A DNA stretch of 64,000 nucleotides. Source: Corynespora cassiicola (lineage: Eukaryota; Ascomycota; Dothideomycetes; Pleosporales; Corynesporascaceae). The stretch covers positions 62,001 to 126,000 of the forward strand of contig JAEUWY010000007.1 in the NCBI GenBank assembly GCA_022059125.1, written 5' to 3'. The notes beneath the pieces were generated by a model that saw nothing but the letters and a program-made list of their open reading frames with translations, searched no databases and was not told the origin of the DNA. The position numbers and the translations under genes were made by a program. Numbering within the stretch: the stretch's first letter is position 1; each line of letters begins with the position of its first letter. Shown here piece after piece: positions 1-11,500 of this stretch.

Positions 1-1442
1 AAAAGTAGGTTAGAAACTTTATTAATCGCTAGAAAATGCTTTATATAATTTATAATCGCAAGTATAACTACTAGCAAGCAACATGCGAAGATTCTACTAT
101 TATCTAAACGTGGTTTAACTTCGTACGAAACATAATCGCGAAGTATAAAATACTTAAAAACAATATATATAACTTTAATGAAACTGGCTTCTAGATAGAT
201 GTTATTGCGACTTTAAAAGTTGTTATAAAGGCAGAACAGAAAGGTTGTACGAAGACTATTCAGCTTAGAAACCGCGAATAGGTTACTGTTATACACAGAG
301 TTAACGCTTAAAAGTAGAAGATTCCGCCTTTTATTATTTTCGCAGCAAAGTTTTACTAAGCAATTTAGTATACAAACTGTAACTTACTGTACAACTAAGT
401 AATTACAGTTAGTAAGAACGGCTGGACAGATAATTAGATTAGATACGAATAGATATAATACTTTAATAGATATATAAAGACTTGTACGAAAGGGACAATA
501 CGCCTTTTTATTATAAACGGGCATAGAAGCTACTACTCTAGCCGGTTTGAAGAGTTCTGCAAACAGAACAGCATTCTTACTCTTTATCTACCTTCTTATT
601 CTTTTTATCTGCTTCAGCCGCTAGATATAAGCTGTTTTAGCTTTTTAAAAGCGTTATACGGTAAAGAGGTTAAGAAGAAAATAAAGCTTAGCATAAACTA
701 TATTATAAAAGAAGAGTTTTTTAAGGTATACTATGCGGCGTATACAGCAGCTATTACAACAAAAAATATTCAGAGTAGTTTTTAAGCTACTGGGCTAGTT
801 CTGTACAACCTAGAACAGGTTTTTCAGCGCTTAGATTCTATCGTACGAACGCTGAGTTCTATATATATAGAAAAGTCTAAGTAGGAGTTAAAAACACCTT
901 ACACTCTTATTAAGATAAAGCGTTAGATAAAGCATATTTAAGAGTAACGAAGGCTTTATATAAATCTTTCTTAGTTACTAACAGATCGCGTATTTCAACA
1001 GTTGTTAAAAGGCTTTAAAAAGATTATGCATAAAAAGGTAATTTTTAAAGTTAAGAATGCTGCGCTTTGAGCTAAAAATGTACGTTAAAAACGTAAACAG
1101 ACAGCACGTCGTACAACTATAGCAGAGAGAGGTATATTAACTATTTAGAAGGGCCAGAAGACAGTATAGAACAGTGTAGTAGTAGAGTAAATCTAGAAGA
1201 AGGCTCTGCAGGGCGAGATTTGTACAGCGTATACTCAACCTTAAAAGCGTGCACTACCTAAGTATAGTATATGCTAGTTGCTTAAATATACTGCTTGTAC
1301 GTACGCAAAGCGCGTAAAATCTTAATAGCAATTTTATTAGCTTTTATTTTTTATTTTATAACTTATTAGAGCTGTTTATGTGCGCGACGCGCGGTAGAGC
1401 TGTTCTACTTACTTGTCTGTTTTACTTGCTTACCGAACACGT
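1..1442 (+). mobile_element. Pogo/Fot1-like transposon, RIP-degraded, left part outside the window
   Basis: This is the 3' three quarters of a pogo/Fot1-type DNA transposon. It aligns by eye over its whole length, in the same orientation, with the complete copy at 39138-40998. Degenerate transposase can still be read on the plus strand: an NFNETGF motif near 170-200, and near 540-660 an LQPLD motif followed by CFSFLK, typical of the pogo DDE domain. Many in-frame TAG and TAA codons interrupt it. The right terminal inverted repeat ends in CACGT at about 1438-1442 and is followed by TA, the usual pogo target duplication. The left end and its repeat lie outside the window. The element is certainly non-coding now. 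Confidence 0.8.
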
Positions 1443-3459
1443 TATAGCTTTTAAACTTACTAAGCTGAGGCAGCTCGCCCTCGCATAAAATAGTATAGAC
1501 TAAAAAGCTATATTAAAGTAAGTAAGTAGTAACCGTAGATAATCTGGAATACTTATCTAAAAATGTATAGTATAGATAAAAAATTAAAAAACTCTTATGT
1601 AGGAGAGCGTAAGCTATAGAAAATAAACTATAGATTAACTTAGTAATAATCTTATTAAGTGAGATATTTGGTGCTTTGTTCTAAGAGCACAAATTTCGAA
1701 AATATACGGAATTATTCGCTTTAAATATCTCTTCTCTGTAAGGTAGGTTGCCAGTTATTTCGCTAATAACTATCTATAGCGGACTGCTGTAAAATAAAAA
1801 ATAATAACAGTTATATAAAAATATAAACAGTCTAATTCTGATGATTTCAGCTAATTACTTATATTAAAAATATTTAAAATTCACCTGATGTTAACTTTAT
1901 CCGCTATGTAATCCAGCCAGAGCTTTCTCTTTTCTAAATATTCTGTTTAAGCTAGATTCAGACTGCGTACTGCGCCTACTAATTTAAAAAATCTTTTTTA
2001 CCTAATCCGCCGTCTTATAGATAAGTTATTAATTTTACTCTGTAAGATTATTATAATTAGAGCTGCTTATAATCGCTGTATATATTTCTTATTAATAAGC
2101 TTATCTCAGGTCTAGAGAAGCGTTTAGTGAAAAATAAACTTTTTAGCTAATTTTAGAAAGCCTTAGACCGCAATAGCATTATCGTTTAGAGGTAAAAAGA
2201 ATAAACCTGCTAGAAACAGCATTATAAGTAATAGAACTAATAAATAATCTGCTTTTAAGGTAGATAAGTAAACAAATAACATATAGCAGTGTATGTCTTA
2301 AAAATAGAATGTTATAAATATAAAAGTATTTGGAGTTGTAAACACCTGCTCAGCTGTCGCTATATTAAATAGTAGAAGTAGCTTAGCTGCTTTTAGAATA
2401 ATAGAGTTGTAAGTCTCTGCTAATAACTCTATAATAATTTTTATACAGTTGTCTAGCGCTGAAACGGTTTATTTTGTCTTAAAGTAATCGCTTAAATTTA
2501 ACTTTGGTAAAGTTATAAACATAGAATTGTTTGTAGAAAAAAGAAAAGCTCCGATTAGTTTATATAAGAAATTAAGATGTAGAGTGCAGTCTGATGCTAC
2601 ATCGTCGGATAGTTAAAGTTAAATAGTTAATAGCTGTATTATATTATTTTTAATAGTATTTTTTACGAATAGATCCGCTGTAGAATTCTTTTAGGCCGCT
2701 ATATAGCTGAGAAGGAAAGGCGCTTAAAGTGTATCTGAATGTTAACAAGTTTCTCTGCGTATAAAACTGTATATAAAGCTTTGCTTACAGCAACAGATAC
2801 AGCCGTTAGTAATAAAGCTTAAATTACACAAGACTTTACTCTGCGTATATTAGTTACACGCGCGGAATTTTCTGCCTTGCTTTACTAAAACTAGAGGCGG
2901 ATAGCTGTACTTACTAGCGTATAATACTGTATACTGCTAAGCGACGTTACTTACAGCTGTTAACGTAGTACGCTTATATACAGATTAAATTCTTACTTTT
3001 TTACAAAGAAAATATTATAATAGGGATACTGATGCGACTTTTAGCTTAGGTCTAGAAAATTTAGCAGGTATGCTAGACACAAAGCTGACTGACTTACGGG
3101 TTATTTCGTAGCAATAAAGATAACTACGTTAACTATAGCTTTTATTGTAAGTAGAACAGTTAAATCTCTATAAAATTTTAGTATAATAAGAAGGTGGCAT
3201 ATTCAGAAAAAATTCTATAGAAGAATAATAAATGTAACTATAAGAACAAGAGGTTTAAAGGATAACATTAAGCTACAGAGCTATTTTGTGCTGATAAAAT
3301 GCCGAAAAAGCCTGATTCTAGAAACTAGAAGCTGGCTAATGTCCAGCAGCGAAACTGATGGAATTATAGTAAAGTAAATAAAAAACAATATTAATTAAAT
3401 TGGTTAACTTTCTGAATTTTATAGTTTCCCCAGAAATTTTAATAAAAAAGCTAATTTCT
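1443..3459. other. AT-rich RIP-type block without an intact gene
   Basis: This is about 2 kb of AT-rich sequence with no long open frame. A degenerate minus-strand frame at about 1860-2280 faintly resembles a fungal-specific transcription factor domain; this is treated as a finding because the support is weak. Nothing else was recognised. Confidence 0.5.
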
Positions 3460-4224
3460 AAGTTGCTTCTCTCTATAGTAACTCTAAATCTGTTCTGTAA
3501 CAAAGAACGCGTTGTTAAAAAGAAGATAGTATACTAGAGCAGCAGCTTTATCTGGGAGACTAATCCTTCTAAAAGAATTTATGTTGCTTTTTTCTACGGC
3601 TTCTTAGCTATTGTTGCGTTTTACCGATTTAGTTGTAATTATTTCAAAGGCGACACTATTAACGCGTACTTTTTTAGTTCTATAAGTCGTTGCAGTATAC
3701 CTGGTTAATATATTAATCGCGGCTTTTAATGAGGTATATGCAGAGATATATAGCAGACCTAAAATTACAGCTGCGGAGGAGATATTAATAATTACTTTAC
3801 AATTCTAGCTAATTATATAAAGAAAAGTAGCTTTAATAGCCGTGCTAAACCCGAGAACGTTTACCTCTATTACCATCTTCTAAATTAAAGAGTCTATTTG
3901 AAGAATTTCGATGTCTCTTTTAAAAATATTGCTTTTAACCATTGCTGCTATATTAATAAGTTTATTAACTCTACTATACGTGTCGATGCACTTCTTAACT
4001 AAAGCGTTAATAGATTCTTTAGCTTCTAAATTAAAAAAATATAGTATTACACAGCCAGATTCTTTTGCCGAAAGCTTATTTGAGATTTTCTCTGCTTCTT
4101 TAATATTAATGTCTCCGATTACTATTTTTAACTCTTTTTTAAAAAGTCGATAAGTAATAGCGGCTCTAATCTCTGCAGCTTCTTCAGCTATAATAACTCG
4201 TATACTCTAAAGCCCTCTTATCTT
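3460..4224 (-). pseudogene. Short-chain dehydrogenase/reductase relic, RIP-mutated
   Basis: One continuous minus-strand frame of about 255 codons reads as a classical short-chain dehydrogenase interrupted only by about five TAG/TAA stops. From the N terminus it shows the Rossmann start with its glycines changed (AEEAAEIRAA where TGxxxGIGAA is expected), then VIGDIN, an NAG-like segment read as INIAA, INISSAAVILG, the catalytic YxxxK pair as AYTSLKAA, RVNSVAF and the C-terminal FVTEQI followed by a TAG where a tryptophan is usual. There is no frameshift. The glycine to Glu/Arg changes and Trp to stop changes are all G-to-A on the coding strand, as RIP produces. NAD(P)-binding would be destroyed even without the stops. 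It is not transposon sequence, so it was either a duplicated host gene or one caught near mutated repeats. Its substrate is unknown. Confidence 0.8.
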
Positions 4225-7200
4225 AAAAAATAGTAAGTTTTATTTTGTTATTTAGTTAAATAGAAACAAAAAGAGAATTGGGAATAAGTTTTTGGGAAGA
4301 AAGCCAGAAGCTGGGATATTCTTTAAATTAACTGCATAATAAATAGTAACAAGTATATAGACTAGCAGCTCAGTAAGTATTAGCTTAGAGCTACTATATA
4401 TAGTAAGCTATACAAGATAACTATAATTAGAACCCCGAATTTATCTCTGAATATCTTAAGTTGCATCGTGAACTGTAAGAATATAATAGTTATTTTAAAT
4501 AATTAATAGATACAGGCTTTTAAAATTGCGGAACTAGATATATTTTAGTAATCTCGGACGCTTAAGGCTTACGGCTCTATATGCACGGAAATAACAAAAT
4601 AGATATTAGGCTGGATATTCAGCGATAAAGTCTTAAAAGTCGCAACTTAGACGCATACCCGATATCTTAGTCTGATAGCTTCTACATGTGGAAATTATTC
4701 GAGTTGTAGGAATTATCCGAGTTGTAGAAATATCCCGCAATGTGGGATAAGTAGAATTAAACCGACATGTGGGATTACCCGAAGATCAGACTCTAAACTA
4801 ACGCAACGTCGATCCGGATAAGGCGTATCTCTAGTTTCCGAGTGTAAAAAAGAGCCTTAACTCTAATACGGCATCTTCGGACACTCTGGATTCCGTTTTC
4901 GCGGCTCTAAAAATCCGCTATCCGGAGCGACATATTTTTTAAGTATAAATAGTTAGAGTAATAGATATTAGATAATTATTAAATTGCATCTTAGTCAGAT
5001 TTCCAAAAAAACTACTTTATTATACTCGCTTAAATAGAGGAAAGTCCAAACTTTGGCCTTTTTTTTAGCCTTATCGTTACGTTCTTTCTAGGCTATCTTT
5101 TTATTTTCCGAAAGCGTTTTTATCCAAAAATACAGTCCGTAGAAGTTAATAATAAACTTATTTTTAAGCTTAGTACAGCTAAAGAGATCTTTTTACAGAA
5201 TAGACGTGATATAGTAATTAAAAGTCTCTAAATAGTATAAAAGATATCTATTTCTATTTCTCTAATTTACGGTGAGTAGTGTAAGAGGGCATTTTAAGTC
5301 GTAACTCTGATTAGACTTTAAATTATTTTACCCAGTCAATTTGCAGATAAAATCAGAAATAATTCCTATCTAAGTTTTTCTGATACAGCTGTTAAGGTAT
5401 AAAGAAATCTTTAAAACTTTGTTACAGCTAATAATCTAAATCAGCGATTCTACGGGTACCTTCCCGAATTCAACCTTTTCTATAAAGTTTCTAACAGTAT
5501 TGCACGGGAAGTTATTACTAAAAAACTAACTTAATTTCTGAATTTTATTACCCTAGATTTTGCAGAAGAGGCTAGGCTTATATTATATAATATGCTCGGC
5601 GAATCTAAAAGTAACCTTAATTTCTATTTTTTATTCTGGTCTTCTATTAATGTGCAATAGACTTTTCCGAACTTTTTTAAAAGCTAAAGCTTTTTTACTT
5701 TGTCGCTCGTATCTCTTTTTATATTTTTAGTAGAATTAAACTCTGCCGCAACAAAAAGTAGTTTTTTTTAACACTTTAATATACTGTAGATATTTTTATA
5801 GCCGCACGCGCCCTGCGACAGTAGCTACAGTCTTTAACTAATATTATCTATTAGTTTTTTTCTAAAATCTAAAAGATCTGCGTATAGGTGAAGCGTGCGC
5901 GGAAGCTTTTAAAGCCTGTAGTAAAAAAGCGAAGACAGAATTCTGCTAAAGCAGCGAAGACAGCTAATGCTATAGCTTAGTTCGATAAAGTTGCTAATAG
6001 ACGGCCTATAAATAATATAGTAAACTAACTTAGTCTTGCTTTAGCCGCAATTCACACAACAACTAAACTTATTATATATACTATATACGATCTAATTAAA
6101 TACTCTAAGTATATTAATTATTTTAGAGAGGAGATCCGAAAGGTAGTAGGAGAGAAAAAATAGAAAAAATCGTCGCTTTACAGCCTTAAACTTATAAATA
6201 GCGTGCTTAAGGAAATCTAGAGGCTTTATATGCCTAACTTCAGTATGTTATTACTTTTTACTTTAAAAAGATATTTATCTAATTCTAACGAATCCAGGAA
6301 ATATAGCTCAGATTACTAGGAAAAAAGTGCTTTTATTAGATAGGACAGTTATTTCTAAAAGTGCTTGTATTATAGTCGCATATAATAGAATACGTGATCT
6401 AAGCATATATAAACAGCTAGATTACTAGATTAGCGACTGTTTCTACCAGATACATCTAACTACAGATAAGAAAACTAAAAGTCAACTCGTTACGATAAGT
6501 ATCGACTATACTAGCTTTAGACATAGCTTGCACGTTTGTTTTAGACGATTTTTTACTACTAATAAAAGTAAAGTAGCTCTTTATTTTCTGCTGATAAAGT
6601 ATAACTGGAAAATAGTTAGTAATTCTAGACCTAAAAATATATTTTTTAGAACTGAACTTATCGCGAACTTAAAAAGTTGTATTCTTTTTAAGCGCAGGCA
6701 TAATAAGATACTTCCTCTCTAATTAGCTTTAAGCTTGAGATATTTTAGATAACCAGCTCTAAAGAATTGTAAGAGGCTTTTATAATTAAACTAGATATAA
6801 CTATAGTATACAGATACTTTAGTCTTAATTAATAACTATTTAGATCGCTTATAATATTAAAAATTTTTGTTTACAGTAGGCTATTAAATCGTCTAATTAC
6901 AGTTCTAAATTACATGTGATATAGTTAGAAACTCTAAATAAATTACTCTCCACAAAGTTTGCAAATAGACCGCTTTTAACGCTCTAATACTATAAATATA
7001 ATATAAATAGACAGCCTAGATACTAACTAAAAAGCTTACTATATCTATGCAAAATCGGACTAGACAGACTTACAGTTTTTACTGTGGGTACTACCGCTTT
7101 TTTTTTTTTGTAAGCTCTGGCTAGCGTCTGGTTTAATTTAGCTTAAATTACACTAAAAAGCTTCTAAATTATTTATAAATCGAAGATTACTAAGAGCCAA

Positions 7201-7746
7201 CACCTGAAAAAACTAGAAGAATAAATTTTCTGTCGATCGAGGTACTAGTGCTTATTTTTACATGTTTACTAAAAGAATTTTACTATTTATATTTTGGGTT
7301 GAGTTGTGCAATAAGGTTTAGATTTTAGATTTTTATAAATTGCTTGTAGCTTTATTAAAGTCTAAGAGAGTAGTTGTGTATAGTATATATTTAACAACTC
7401 CGCCTTCTGTAATAGCTCTTAAAGTAACCGCAAATTAATATTTAATCTAATACATACATCTTAGCATCTTAGTAAGTTTTACTATTTTAGTCGTAGATTG
7501 TAATATAAAGAGAGTTTGTAGAACGAGGAATTTAATAGACTAAGTTATTTAATAAAAAAGGCGTGCTACTTTAGTAGCAAGATTCTAGACTAACATAGTT
7601 AAACAAAACACCGGTTTAAAAGATGTATAGGCGAAATTAGTTGTGTATATAGAAGTAGATTGGGGCGTATTCTGTATCTATCTCTAAAAAGGTCTTATAG
7701 ATCTGTTACGATACGTGGCCGCGCTCTAGTATCCATTCGAGCAGGC
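4225..7746. other. AT-rich RIP-type block, with a less mutated islet at about 4680-4920
   Basis: This block has no intact gene. The short open frames in it are chance products of stop-rich DNA. Positions 4680-4920 are clearly richer in C and G and contain two near-identical copies of AATTATYCGAGTTGTAG at 4692 and 4711. Lying upstream of the dehydrogenase relic, this could be its old promoter. Elsewhere I recognised nothing. Confidence 0.4.
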
Positions 7747-7920
7747 TCTAAAGTATATGTGTGGGGAAGAAAAATAAAAACTAAGTTGATTGCTATTAAT
7801 AACTACCGCACTGTACTTATATCCTCTATAGACTAAGATCTGTCTGAAGTGTGTGGGATGGTATGTTTTATATACTAAAAGCAAACATACTATAACTATG
7901 CTAGTCACGTAAAGGTTAAC
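7747..7920 (+). repeat. Solo terminal repeat of a MULE, partly RIP-mutated
   Basis: These 174 bp match the left terminal inverted repeat of the MULE at 23904-25970 in the same orientation, from TCTAAAGTATATGTGTGGGG to the inner end near GTCACGTAAAGGTTAAC. The differences are mostly C-to-T and G-to-A. No matching inverted partner was found to the right, so this is a solo or truncated end. It reads as a 60-codon frame that resembles frames in the other copies, which reflects shared repeat sequence and not a gene. Confidence 0.75.
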
Positions 7921-8524
7921 AACATTTTATTATTATTACGAGATTCTAACTATAATTCTAGAAGAGAACACGTTATATTTTTAAATCTACTGAGCTAGTG
8001 TAACGCGGAAATTAGTTAAACTTCCCGCATAAGCAACCCCTGCCGGAACCTCTCGGATGCTCAGGCTTGAGAAGATTGATTAAATTTTCTAAATCGGCCC
8101 GTGCACGCGTTACTGTCTTCCCCATACATCTTAATACTTTATTTTCAAGTATATGCATGGGCTTGGTTTATTTTCAATGCAGAATTCGTTATTTTCTGCT
8201 CGAGTTCTGAGCTTCTAATTTACTTGCTCCGGTTTAACTATAGCGTTAATTCCAAATGCCCCTCAATATTTCTACAATCCAAACAAGTACCATCTTGTTT
8301 GGATTGTACTTTGTGCTTAGATTCTATGACGTTATGGTCCTCTTCTGGTTCGTCGGATGCGGCATTCGGTTAGGTTTGAGTCATAGTTTGCCGCCCCTCT
8401 AGTAGGGAGGAGAGCCGATCCGTTTCTGTTATAACCTTGCGCTAGAGGCGCGCAGATCGCGCGGTCAAGCAGTAAAAAAGCTTTTCGATTGTTGGAAAGT
8501 AGGATATACATCTCAGACATTCTT
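7921..8524. other. Less mutated, GC-balanced islet between two RIP-degraded repeats
   Basis: About 500 bp from 8000 keep normal CA and TG dinucleotides and a balanced composition, although the MULE end on the left and the LINE on the right are heavily mutated. It could be a late insertion, a 5' untranslated part of the LINE, or unique DNA. It contains a perfect hairpin at 8274-8307. No gene was recognised. Confidence 0.4.
8274..8307. repeat. Perfect 14-bp inverted repeat (hairpin)
   Basis: ACAATCCAAACAAG at 8274-8287 and its exact reverse complement at 8294-8307 are separated by the 6-nt loop TACCAT. It is visible directly in the sequence. Its function is unknown. Confidence 0.85.
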
Positions 8525-11500
8525 TTACTTAATTCGCGCTTGTTCGCTTAGCTAGTTTCTGCTGTAAAATAGTCTGTATAGTCTACTTAATATTATACTA
8601 GAGCTTTAATAGCGCTTTTAACTTTAGAACGTAATCTGTTAACTCTGCCAGCTCTAATCTAACGTACAAAAAAATAAGCTGTAAAAGTATTTAAAATATT
8701 ATAAACAGTAATAATAATAAAAATAATAGTATTATATTTTATATAGATAAAAGTTAAAGCTAGAGGTACTGCGTCGCAGCTGTTACAGTTTAATAAATTA
8801 TTTAACACGTAATAGCAGCACTTAAAATATAATAATTTATTATTATTTTTTACTAGATATACGTCGCTTTCTTCTAAATAACTAATAAATAAAAATAAAC
8901 TAAAAAAGTTAATAAAATTTATTATAAGTTTAAAAAAGACGATTATATAGTAGAACAGTATTATTGCTAAGTAGAATAATATTATTAAAAATATTAAAAG
9001 TAACCGCACAGCGTTTAATATAAAACAGTAATATTTTAAAAACTAAATTACTTAGCTTTAGAAAAATATTAGCTCGTTCTAAACCCAGCTTAATATACTT
9101 TTAATATTTTTATTTTTAATATAAATATAAGTAATAGTCGCGGCTAGTAGCAGCTAAATAGAATTAAAAATAATAGTATTACGTATAACTAGCTCTAAAA
9201 GTATAAATAGTAATAATAACTAATAGTTTATAATTAACGTTAGTTACGCAGAAAAAAAAACAGCAAAAAAAACAGTAAATATAGAAAAAATTAAAAAAAC
9301 TATTTAACAGAGTATAGACGGAGTTAACAGGCTAGCTAAAGCTGCTATTAAAAATTTTTAAATATAGTATAGAAATAATAGTACTAGCGTAATTAAGTTT
9401 ACTGTAAATAAAAATAAAAAAGCTATATTTTAGTAAATAACAGCAGACTAGTTTAAACTATAGCTTTTAAAAGTACAACTAGTTGAATTTAAGTAGTATT
9501 TAGTTAAAGCTAACTAAATAGAAATAGTACTAGCTATAGATATAGATATAAGTAAAGTAAACTAGTTAGCTATAAAGTAATTTAGAACAGAAAATAGTAT
9601 AAAAATATATATAATATAGTAGCTAGAGCGATTTTAGCCTAGCAGACAGTACGTTTTAGTAGTAATTAAAATAATAATAATAAAAAAAAGCAGAGAAGCT
9701 GTTACAGTTAGACAGCGTAACGTTTAGCAGAAGTAAAATTATAATATTACTATTTAAAAAGTAACGTATGTTTATAATCTGCTTTAAATACAGATAGTTT
9801 AGATATAAAGCGAGAGACTGTATACAACTAGAGACATACGATATATATAGATAGAAAAACTACTTATACTGTAAAATAATTAATCTGCGCTGTATAAACT
9901 ACTAAAATCTATATAAAGCGTCGCACTAAAAATATTCTAAATATAAAAAAAAAAAATTAGAATTTTTACACGTTAATAATATAAATAAAAAACTTTTTAT
10001 TTTTTAAATAAATTTAAATAAAAATAAAAAAGCGTAGTATATATTCTTTAACAATAAAATATTAGCAGATTTTTACTTTATTATAAGCTAAAAGCCTAGC
10101 TATTTTATAGCAGATAAGCGGGTAGTAATAGTAGGCGTAATTTTATAGTAAATAACATTTATTATATAGAGCAGATAACCGTTCTAAGCACTAGTTTAGT
10201 TATATATTTAAATTTTAAAAAAAGTAGCAGCGACGCAGCTAGCTATAAACTTAGCTAATATTACAGTAATAGTAGCGCACATAGAAGAAAAAAAAGTAAT
10301 AATAGTATTAGTATATATACCAGCTCTATATATAAAAAATAGAAAAGTAGAGATTAAAGCGGAGATAAACAGCAGACTAAATATAATAAAAAAGCTAGTT
10401 TAGAACGAGCTGCTTTGCGATTCTTATATAAAAATAGTAATTATAAATAATTTTAACTAATACTATCTGCTGTAAAAAAAAGCGTATATAGCTAATATAC
10501 TAAAGCAGAATAAAAGTAAGTTAATTATTAACTTTATAGCAGATTTATTGCTATAAAGCCTACTACTAGTAAAAAAAATAATATTTATAAATAATACAGA
10601 ATGTATATTTATAATTAATTTAATACTCGCGACGCCTAAACTAGCAAGTAAACTAGCTAAATACTTTATCTAAAAGAATAAATACAGATTAGACTACTAA
10701 GCGATCCGAACGAGCTTCTATATAGATATAAAAAAAAAAAATCTCTAAAAAGCTGCTTTTTAAAAATATACTGTAAAATAAAATTAAAAAAGCTGTTAAG
10801 CAGTAGAAAAAAAAAGCTTTTCTATAAAGAACGTAGACGATATAGCAAACTAACTTACTATATAAGCTAGCTGTATTTTAAAAGCACACTACTTATAAAC
10901 TTAGCTCTTACTATATATAAAGCAGTAGTAGAATAAAAATCTTACAGTACTAAAAAAGTTGTATATATACTAGAAAAACTAAATATATATAATATAGAGG
11001 TAAAGCTGTAAAAACGCAGAGATATATATTACAGTAATATAAGTAAAGCAACTCTTCTACTAGATAATTAAATAATATAGAAAGTAATACTAAAAAAAGT
11101 TTTTTAGTAATAATAATAATATATAAAAAGCAGTTAAATACCTAGACGCAGAAGCCGGCTCGTTTTTTACTAAAATACTACTTATTAAAAAAGCAGAATA
11201 AAATAAAAAAACAGTAATAAAAAACAAAAACATAGTAAAAAAGCTACTCTAAGCTTTCTTTCTGACTCCGCCGCCGTATAAATTTAAAAATAGTTTAAAT
11301 ATATACAGCTAGCTGCTGTAAAAGCTAGTTATAAAATATAAAGTTAAAGCGGCTGTTTTCCGGGCTAGTCTAAATAAAACTCTAAGCAGAAATAGACTAC
11401 CGGCATAAGTATAGAAAGAGCTGTAGCCTGTTTTAGAGAATAAAATTATACTGCTTTTTAGCAAATTATTTAAAACTAGTAAAGTATTATATAAATAAAA

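Noticed and set aside
3911..4153. An 80-codon plus-strand frame with a hydrophobic N terminus
   Set aside because: It is the antisense of the dehydrogenase relic, whose minus-strand frame matches family motifs over its full length.
6528..6722. A 64-codon plus-strand frame in the AT-rich block
   Set aside because: It has no recognisable motif and lies between stop-dense sequence; chance is the simplest explanation.
8659..9009. A 116-codon minus-strand frame rich in Ile, Leu and Phe
   Set aside because: It is antisense to AT-rich LINE sequence. T-rich DNA commonly translates to such hydrophobic strings.
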